Shown here: positions 5,220 through 10,319 of the stretch, in pieces | Layout: every line of letters starts with the position of its first letter | Numbering within the stretch: the stretch's first letter is position 1 | Assembly (NCBI GenBank): GCA_900555745.1 | Contig: USMH01000024.1 | Location: 1 to 10,319 of the forward strand | Origin: an uncultured Collinsella sp. | Lineage (GTDB): Bacteria > Actinomycetota > Coriobacteriia > Coriobacteriales > Coriobacteriaceae | Direction: 5' to 3' | Length of the DNA: 10,319 bases | Program-made: the position numbers and the translations under genes | Notes under the pieces: generated by a model | The model's input: only the letters and a program-made list of their open reading frames with translations | Database searches by the model: none | Told to the model about the DNA's origin: nothing

Positions 5220-5936
5220 CTAGAGACTCAGGGCCTTCTTGAGCGGCACGACGCGGCGGCGCGAAACCGGCACGCGTTCGTCGACGCCCGTAATGCCCAG
5301 CTGGATGGCACCCGAGGGCACCGTCTCCACGTCCGTGACGCACGCCAAGTTGACGATATAGCGGCGGTGAACACGGAAGAAGCCAAAGTCGCAGAGCTTG
5401 GCCTCAAACTGCGCCAGCGAGGTCGTCGACAAAAAGCGATCATCGACGGTATAGATGCAGGAGTAATCGTCCTTGGCCATGATAAAGCGAATGTCGTCCA
5501 CGGGAATGAGCACCTTGCGGCCGCCCTTTTCCACCGGGATACGCTCGATGGTCACCTTGCTGTCCGTAACCGGCTTGGTGCGTTGCATGACCTTCTCGAT
5601 CGCGCGATCCAAGCGAGCTTCCTCGACCGGCTTCATCAGATAATCGACGGCATCCACGTCGAATGCCTCGACCGCATGGTCACTATACGCAGTCACAAAC
5701 ACGATCGCCGGCGGATTTTTGAGCTTATGCAGCGCCTCGGCAAGTTGCAGGCCCGAGGCACCGGGCATCGAGATATCGAGAAACACGACATCCACGCGAC
5801 TTTCCATAAGCATCTCGATGGCGGAGCGGACGCTCGACGCCTCCGTGATCGTGCCGATCTTGCCCGTTTGCTCGAGCAGGAAGCGAAGCTCCGAGCGAGC
5901 CGGCGCCTCATCATCCACAATCATCGCACGCAGCAT
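5220..5936 (-). CDS. LytTR-family response regulator
   Basis: The predicted protein has 238 residues, the usual length for AgrA/LytR-type regulators. The receiver domain (about 3-120) has the acidic pocket D8/D9, phosphoacceptor D54 (FLDISMPG), T82 and K102 (MKP). The LytTR DNA-binding domain (about 131-236) includes KVLIPVDDIRFIMAKDDYS, an FFRVHRRYIVNL segment, and an ending PVSRRRVVPLKKAL. The ATG at 5936 is chosen as the first residue of the receiver fold, with AAAGG about ten bases upstream; TTG at 5957 is an in-frame alternative. It follows the kinase gene by 72 bp without a T-tailed terminator, so the two are very likely one operon. LytTR proteins bind pairs of short direct repeats upstream of targets; I did not identify such a site with confidence. 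Confidence 0.93.
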   Translation of the reverse strand: MLRAMIVDDEAPARSELRFLLEQTGKIGTITEASSVRSAIEMLMESRVDVVFLDISMPGASGLQLAEALHKLKNPPAIVFVTAYSDHAVEAFDVDAVDYLMKPVEEARLDRAIEKVMQRTKPVTDSKVTIERIPVEKGGRKVLIPVDDIRFIMAKDDYSCIYTVDDRFLSTTSLAQFEAKLCDFGFFRVHRRYIVNLACVTDVETVPSGAIQLGITGVDERVPVSRRRVVPLKKALSL

Positions 5937-6008
5937 AGGGATAAAACCTTTCGTCAACTAACTACGCCGGGCATCCGTCGCATGACGTTGAGCCCGTAGC
6001 CTTTTATT

Positions 6009-7352
6009 TTACTCTTGAATGTCGAAGATGCTCTCTGACAAATCAAGATGAAGGAGCACTTTGGTGCCCTTGCCCGGCGCCGATTCGACACGCGTATAGG
6101 AGTGCGGCCCATAAAAGCGATGGATGCGCTCCGAAATATTGTGCATGGCCACACCGGCGCCGCCACCCTGGGGAGAGCTGGCGTCGGGACGGGCAGAACG
6201 CTCGTCAAACAGTCTGGCGGCGGTACCCTCATCCATGCCCACGCCATTATCGGCCACGGCAATCAAGATTGCATCCTCGCCGTCTTGGTGAACGGTCACG
6301 TCGATCCTCAGGGCGTCGTCATCGCCCATACCATGACGTACGGCGTTCTCGACAATCGGCTGGATCACGAACGCCGGCACCAGCGTATCTTCCACGTCCT
6401 CGGACACATCGAACGTCGCAAGCACGCGGTCCTCGCCAAAGCGGGCCTTCTCAAAGGTAAGGTAGCGCTTGGTCTGTGCGACCTCGCGCGAGACCGGAAT
6501 AAGCGATCCCGAGTTGTCGAGCGTGGCACGATAGAACGATGAGAACTCACGAAGCAGTTCGCGGGCCCGCAGCGGGTCGGTGCGCGTAAACGATGCAATG
6601 GTGTTCAGCGTGTTGAACAGGAAGTGCGGGTTAATCTGCGCCTGCAGCGCACGCACCTCAGCGCGCGCTGTGAGTTCCTTTTGCACCTCGAGCTCGTGGA
6701 TGGCGAGCTGCGTGGACAAGATCTCGGCAAAGCCCGAGGCAAGCGCGTACTGGGTACGGTCGACGGCGCGCGGGGTCTTGTAGTAGAACTTGAGCGTGCC
6801 GACGGTACGATCGCCTACCTTGATGGGGGCGATAATGCCGGCGGGGACTTGGTTGTGCGAGCCGTCCGAGCCCACGACATCCACCATACGGTTGAACGAC
6901 TGCACGATGCCATGTTCGATAACGTAGCGTGTGGCAAGCGTGTGGATGGGAGAATCTGGCAGTAGTTTTTCCTCAAACTCTCCCGCGCAGGCAAGCACGT
7001 TGCCCTCGTCGGTGATGGCCACCGTCATGGCGCGCGTCTCGGGCAAAATGCGCCGGCACACCAAACGCGCCGACTCCTGCGTCAGACCGCCCTTAATGTC
7101 CTCGAGCATGGCCGAGGCCACCGAGAGCGTCTCCTCGGTGTACTGGGAGCGCACCGAATCGGGATTGAGCGTCAAAAAGATAAAGATGCACAGAAAGATG
7201 CACAGCAGCGCGCAGGCAATCACCGTGGCGATCGGCTCGATACCGGTCACCAAGGCAAAAATAAAGTACACCAGCACGCAAATGGCGCAGGCAACGGCAA
7301 TGATGCGAAAGATTGATATTGAACTATCGCGCTGGGCGCGGCGGTCGATCAT
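6009..7352 (-). CDS. LytS-type sensor histidine kinase with GAF-like domain
   Basis: The predicted protein has 447 residues. Two hydrophobic helices (about 13-34 and 41-62) are joined by a very short loop. Then comes a cytoplasmic GAF-like region (about 75-218) of the LytS/YpdA/BtsS type, containing AMTVAITDEGNVLACAG (108-124). The His_kinase (PF06580) phosphorylation site QINPHFLFNTLN (239-250) has H243. The ATPase has the N box QPIVENAVRHG (331-341), DNGVGM (368-373) and a Gly-rich GGGAGVAMHN (396-405). Compared with LytS or BtsS it lacks the multi-helix 5TMR_LYT sensor, so the membrane part is only an anchor and the GAF-like domain is the likely sensor. The ATG at 7352 overlaps the stop of the glycosyltransferase by 4 bp (ATGA), with GGAGGGGG upstream, which points to translational coupling. 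It should phosphorylate the LytTR regulator encoded next. Confidence 0.94.
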   Translation of the reverse strand: MIDRRAQRDSSISIFRIIAVACAICVLVYFIFALVTGIEPIATVIACALLCIFLCIFIFLTLNPDSVRSQYTEETLSVASAMLEDIKGGLTQESARLVCRRILPETRAMTVAITDEGNVLACAGEFEEKLLPDSPIHTLATRYVIEHGIVQSFNRMVDVVGSDGSHNQVPAGIIAPIKVGDRTVGTLKFYYKTPRAVDRTQYALASGFAEILSTQLAIHELEVQKELTARAEVRALQAQINPHFLFNTLNTIASFTRTDPLRARELLREFSSFYRATLDNSGSLIPVSREVAQTKRYLTFEKARFGEDRVLATFDVSEDVEDTLVPAFVIQPIVENAVRHGMGDDDALRIDVTVHQDGEDAILIAVADNGVGMDEGTAARLFDERSARPDASSPQGGGAGVAMHNISERIHRFYGPHSYTRVESAPGKGTKVLLHLDLSESIFDIQE

Positions 7353-8536
7353 TCGGCCCCCTCCAGGATACTGATCAGTTGTGCGTCACGCCAAAGCCCG
7401 TCCATGATCTTGGGCCAAAAGCTCTGGAAACGCAGATAGCTTGCAGCGTTTTGGCGCGCATAGGCCTTTGCCTCGCCGATACCATGGCGCCAGATGCGCA
7501 GGTAGCCCTCGTGCTCGCGGGTAAACACGCTGCGGACCATAGCGGTCTTGCGCACGCGGTCGTCGAGCTCGCGCGAAATCCACGGGCCCGGGTAGGGCAT
7601 GAGTGATGCCGCCGTAACGGGAATGAGCTCCTTTTGATGCGCGGCGAATGTCAACTTGGCCCGTTCGTAGTACCAACGGTATACATCCTGCATAAAGCGC
7701 GGTGAGCGCTTTTCGGACTCCGGAGGCAGATGGCGCACGGTCCACTCGTTATCGAACCACACGTCGTAGCCAAACATGCGCATGTTAAAGAGGTAATCCA
7801 AGTCCTCGCCGCGGGTGATAAACGGGTCAAAGGCCACACGCGTAAAGGCGCGGGCGTGCAGGGCCATCAGGCCGCCGCACACGTAGTTGGAGCGCGAGAT
7901 GCGGGTGCCCGAGAGCGCCTTTTTCATCCAACGGTTGAACTCGATGCGCTTGGTCCACCAACGATGGCAGATGCCCGCCTTGTCCGTGGGAGCCAGCGGC
8001 GAGCCGTCGCGATCGTAGAAATAACCGCTCTTGACCAAGATCGGCAAGCCCTGACGCGTCTGCTGCCCCAACGCATAGGTCGCGCGCTTCATAAAGTCGG
8101 CGTCGATGACAGTCTCATCGTCATCCAAAAAGATAACCGCGTCATGCCCCAGCACAGCGGCACAGGCTAGCCCCATGTTGCGGATGGCACCGTAGCCTCG
8201 CAGGCTCACGCACTCGCCCGAACCCTTGGGCGCGATCTGAGCAACCCGGTCTGCAATGCGCGAGGCCTGGGTGTTGGTGACAACGGTGACCTTGAGCGTG
8301 GGATGCGCGTCGACAATCTCGCGCACGTGCAGCGACACATCGGCTGTGGCAGAAACGGGACAGACCACCAAAAGGATGATGCGCGGGATGTCACGTACCT
8401 GCTCAAGCGAGGCCAGGCAGCGGTCGAGTTCGGGATTGTCGGCGTTGAGTCGCGTCGAATGGTCATAGGTGCCAGGGGCGTTTGCGCAAGCGTCATCGCC
8501 CGCCCAATACGTTGGAATCACGACTGTGGCGTTCAT
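7349..8536 (-). CDS. GT-A fold (family 2-like) glycosyltransferase
   Basis: The predicted protein has 395 residues and starts at the ATG at 8536 with GGAGGG a few bases upstream. It begins with the nucleotide-sugar-binding strand MNATVVIPTYWAGDD. It has the metal/nucleotide motif VIFLDDDETV (134-143, with D138-D140), an acceptor-side RGEDLDY motif (242-248) where E244/D245 fit the catalytic base region, and a FGYDVWFDNEWTVRH segment (255-269) typical after the ED motif. There are no transmembrane helices and no signal peptide, so it is probably a soluble or peripheral cytoplasmic enzyme. Donor, acceptor and product cannot be read from the sequence. Being first in an operon with a LytS/LytTR pair suggests a role in a regulated surface glycan, which is inference. 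Residues after about 290 are a helical, basic, aromatic-rich tail without a known motif. Confidence 0.85.
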   Translation of the reverse strand: MNATVVIPTYWAGDDACANAPGTYDHSTRLNADNPELDRCLASLEQVRDIPRIILLVVCPVSATADVSLHVREIVDAHPTLKVTVVTNTQASRIADRVAQIAPKGSGECVSLRGYGAIRNMGLACAAVLGHDAVIFLDDDETVIDADFMKRATYALGQQTRQGLPILVKSGYFYDRDGSPLAPTDKAGICHRWWTKRIEFNRWMKKALSGTRISRSNYVCGGLMALHARAFTRVAFDPFITRGEDLDYLFNMRMFGYDVWFDNEWTVRHLPPESEKRSPRFMQDVYRWYYERAKLTFAAHQKELIPVTAASLMPYPGPWISRELDDRVRKTAMVRSVFTREHEGYLRIWRHGIGEAKAYARQNAASYLRFQSFWPKIMDGLWRDAQLISILEGAE

Positions 8537-8557
8537 GCCTTACCCTCCCTGCAACAC

Positions 8558-8593
8558 AAAAACGGGACGCCGCCAAACACAGGCGACGCCCCG
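8558..8593 (-). terminator. Terminator between the transporter and the glycosyltransferase
   Basis: On the minus strand CGGGGCGTCGCC (8593-8582) pairs with GGCGGCGTCCCG (8574-8563) over 12 positions including two G-U, then TTTTT (8562-8558). It lies 114 nt after the transporter stop and only 21 nt before the glycosyltransferase start. It either ends the transporter transcript or acts inside the leader of the next operon. Confidence 0.85.
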
Positions 8594-8707
8594 CGACCTA
8601 GCTGATTCCATCATACCCACTTGGGCAAATCATTGCTCGCAAGTCGCAATGTTTATTGCGGATAACCCCAAAAGAGTACCGTGGACAGGCACAATAGCCG
8701 CTCGCTC

Positions 8708-9967
8708 CTATGCAGCATGCTCTGCCGCCCGAGTCATGCGGGACAGGCGGACCAGCAGCATAAAGCCAACGATCAGCAGCACGCCAATGGAAAGGACGCC
8801 CAGCGACGGGTTGCCGGTCAGCGAGGTGACGACCGACACTAGGAAAGTGCCCATGACGCTTGCATAGCGACCGAAGATGTCAAAGAAGCCGTAGTACTCG
8901 TTGGACTTTTCCTTGGGGATAATGCGACCAAAGTAGCTACGGCTAAGCGCCTGCACGCCGCCCTGGAACAGGCCGACCATAATGGCAAGCACCCAGAATT
9001 CAAAGGCGGTCTTTAGGAAGAACGCGGCGAACAGCACAATGCCCATGTAGGCGGCGACTGCCACCAGGATCATGTTGAGCGTGCCTACGCGTCCGGCGAG
9101 CTTGCCGTAGATGATGGCGGACGGAAAGGCCACGAACTGCGTAACGAGCAGCGCCAGCACTAGCTGCGTCGAATCGATGCCCAAGGCCGATCCGTAACTG
9201 GTGGCCATGGAAATGACCGTGTGGACGCCATCGATATAGAAGAAGAACGCGATCATGTAGACCAGCACGGTCTTGTTGTGGACGATCTCGCGCATGGTGT
9301 GTCCGACCTCGGAGAACACACCGCCCACGATGTGGCCGATAGTGTCCTCGGGACCGCGCTCGCGACCGTACTTTTGCTTATAGGTGCGAATGAGCGGCAG
9401 GGTAAAGATGAGCCACCAGGCACCAGTGATGATAAACGACAGACGCGTTGCCAGCATGGTAGGGACGCCAAGAGCGGGGCCACCCATGATGAGCGCCAGG
9501 CAGATGACGAACGGCACGGTGGAACCGATGTAGCCCCAGGCATAGCCCGAGCTGGACACGGCGTCCATGCGCTCGTCGGTGGTAATGTCGGGCAGCATGG
9601 CGTCGTAGAACGTCATAGAAGAGTTAAGGCCGATGGTGCACAGCACGTACACGGTCAAAAATGCCATGGCGGACATTGGGATAGCCTGCGCCAGGCAAAG
9701 CACCAGGCCCGTGAGGAAGAAGCCCAAGAAGAACTTGATCTTGTTGCCGGCGTAGTCGGCAAGCGCGCCCAGAATGGGCATGAGCATGGCGATGACCAGC
9801 GAGGCGATCGTCTGCGCATTGCCCCAAGCGACCACCAGGTCGGCCGAGGAAGCGCCGGTATTGATGGCGTTAAAGTAAATGGGCACCACCGAGGTATTGA
9901 GCAGCACAAGGGCCGAATTGCCCACATCATACATAACCCAGTTACGCTCGAGCTTGGTGTATTTCAT
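8708..9967 (-). CDS. UMF1-type major facilitator superfamily transporter
   Basis: The predicted protein has 419 residues and about 12 membrane helices, the standard MFS topology. It matches the UMF1/ATG22-like family (PF11700): an N-terminal ERNWVMYDVGNSA (7-19) resembling the family's E..W..YD.ANSA signature; a loop 2-3 motif GALADYAGNKIK (67-78); and FYDAMLPDITTDERMDAVSS with GYAWGYIG (120-148), strongly typical of this group. The central cytoplasmic loop (about 193-230) is charged, with QKYGRERGPED. Bacterial UMF1 members are uncharacterised for substrate, so none is assigned. The ATG at 9967 has GAAGGG about nine bases upstream. It is probably transcribed alone, with its promoter in 9968-10068, although no clean promoter was found, and it ends before the terminator at 8558-8593. 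Confidence 0.9.
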   Translation of the reverse strand: MKYTKLERNWVMYDVGNSALVLLNTSVVPIYFNAINTGASSADLVVAWGNAQTIASLVIAMLMPILGALADYAGNKIKFFLGFFLTGLVLCLAQAIPMSAMAFLTVYVLCTIGLNSSMTFYDAMLPDITTDERMDAVSSSGYAWGYIGSTVPFVICLALIMGGPALGVPTMLATRLSFIITGAWWLIFTLPLIRTYKQKYGRERGPEDTIGHIVGGVFSEVGHTMREIVHNKTVLVYMIAFFFYIDGVHTVISMATSYGSALGIDSTQLVLALLVTQFVAFPSAIIYGKLAGRVGTLNMILVAVAAYMGIVLFAAFFLKTAFEFWVLAIMVGLFQGGVQALSRSYFGRIIPKEKSNEYYGFFDIFGRYASVMGTFLVSVVTSLTGNPSLGVLSIGVLLIVGFMLLVRLSRMTRAAEHAA

Positions 9968-10068
9968 GGACAGGGACCCTTCGTATTCGCCCGATATGCA
10001 GTTAGTTCATCGTACCCCAATTGTCCAGAACCGCCGGTAAGGATTCGGCAAAGGGGCACGCACGGGCC

Positions 10069-10319
10069 CTATTCCTCGCGGTCGAACTCCTCATCGGCTT
10101 CGAGCACGCGACCGCTGTAGTTGACGTGACTGGTCACGGCATCCATGTCACCGGTCTCGATAAAACGTGCGACCGTGCACTCGTAATCGACCAGCGCGCG
10201 ATCAAAGACCTCGGGGAAACTCTCGTTCGAGACCTCGTCGGTAAAGGGATTCTTCCATGTCAGATGGCCCAGGTTACCGGTGCGCTCGGGCAGCTCCGTC
10301 GTCACGCGATGGGCAAGGC
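10069..10319 (-). CDS. Unrecognised protein, 3' end only
   Basis: The frame is open from the right edge to a TAG at 10069-10071, showing 83 codons. A GTG at 10305 could act as a start, but it has no ribosome binding site and the frame stays open above it, so I read this as the C-terminus of a longer gene whose start is outside the window. The visible part contains GHLTWKNPFTDEV and an aromatic/acidic helix-like stretch (PEVFDRALVDYECTVARFIE), and ends in a strongly acidic tail (EADEEFDREE). I do not recognise the family. A G/C-rich inverted sequence just after the stop (GGGC...GCCC, about 10052-10067) has no proper T-run. Confidence 0.6.
   Translation of the reverse strand, partial: LAHRVTTELPERTGNLGHLTWKNPFTDEVSNESFPEVFDRALVDYECTVARFIETGDMDAVTSHVNYSGRVLEADEEFDREE

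Noticed and set aside
5079..5999. Long plus-strand open frame of 306 codons
   Set aside because: It is the antisense shadow of the response regulator, whose receiver and LytTR motifs are unmistakable.
5966..6004. Possible hairpin (CTAC...GTAG with GGGC/GCCC) between kinase and regulator as a terminator
   Set aside because: The stem is short and bulged and no T-run follows. The gene order and 72-bp gap fit a continuous transcript.
9221..10120. Plus-strand open frame of 299 codons, rich in His/Gly/Asp
   Set aside because: It is the antisense shadow of the transporter gene. Such His/Asp-rich translations are typical complements of hydrophobic membrane-protein codons.

Overview
The window looks like chromosome of a Coriobacteriia actinobacterium, most likely Collinsella or a close relative. 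This rests on moderately high G+C, dense minus-strand genes with strong GGAGG-type ribosome binding sites, and the mix of a clusterless MutY-like glycosylase, rubrerythrin, a LytS/LytTR pair and a UMF1 transporter. The genus is an inference from gene style, not a database match. Every gene I can support lies on the minus strand, so transcription runs from high to low coordinates.

From right to left: the 3' end of an unrecognised gene (10069-10319); a UMF1-type major facilitator transporter (8708-9967) with a terminator; a GT-A glycosyltransferase (7349-8536) that overlaps a LytS-type histidine kinase (6009-7352) by 4 bp, followed by a LytTR response regulator (5220-5936) and a terminator; a YfcE/MJ0936-type metallophosphoesterase (4655-5122); a structured intergenic region with a 142-bp near-perfect palindrome; and tRNA-Asp(GTC) with its own promoter and terminator.

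Left of the tRNA lies a redox-themed group read in the order Rrf2 regulator (3325-3810), MutY-like glycosylase (2398-3303), rubrerythrin (1744-2283). The regulator carries Cys/His residues spaced as in the IscR [2Fe-2S] site. The glycosylase and rubrerythrin would handle oxidised DNA and peroxide respectively. Then come a multi-pass membrane protein of unknown function (837-1469) and the 5' part of a gene for a membrane-anchored protein that runs off the left edge (1-398).

The most unusual content is non-coding. Two copies of a roughly 170-bp element sit 15-16 nt after the stop codons of two unrelated genes (at 651-821 and 1554-1727). Each copy joins a long foldback stem to an intrinsic terminator, and two base pairs of the stem differ between copies in a compensatory way. 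A different long palindrome occupies 4356-4497. The most notable protein is the MutY-like enzyme, which lacks the [4Fe-4S] cysteines and the NUDIX domain and has Glu where MutY/endonuclease III have the catalytic Asp. The gene order glycosyltransferase-kinase-regulator suggests a dedicated two-component system for, or co-expressed with, a surface-glycan enzyme. No CRISPR array, insertion sequence, prophage gene or rRNA was seen.
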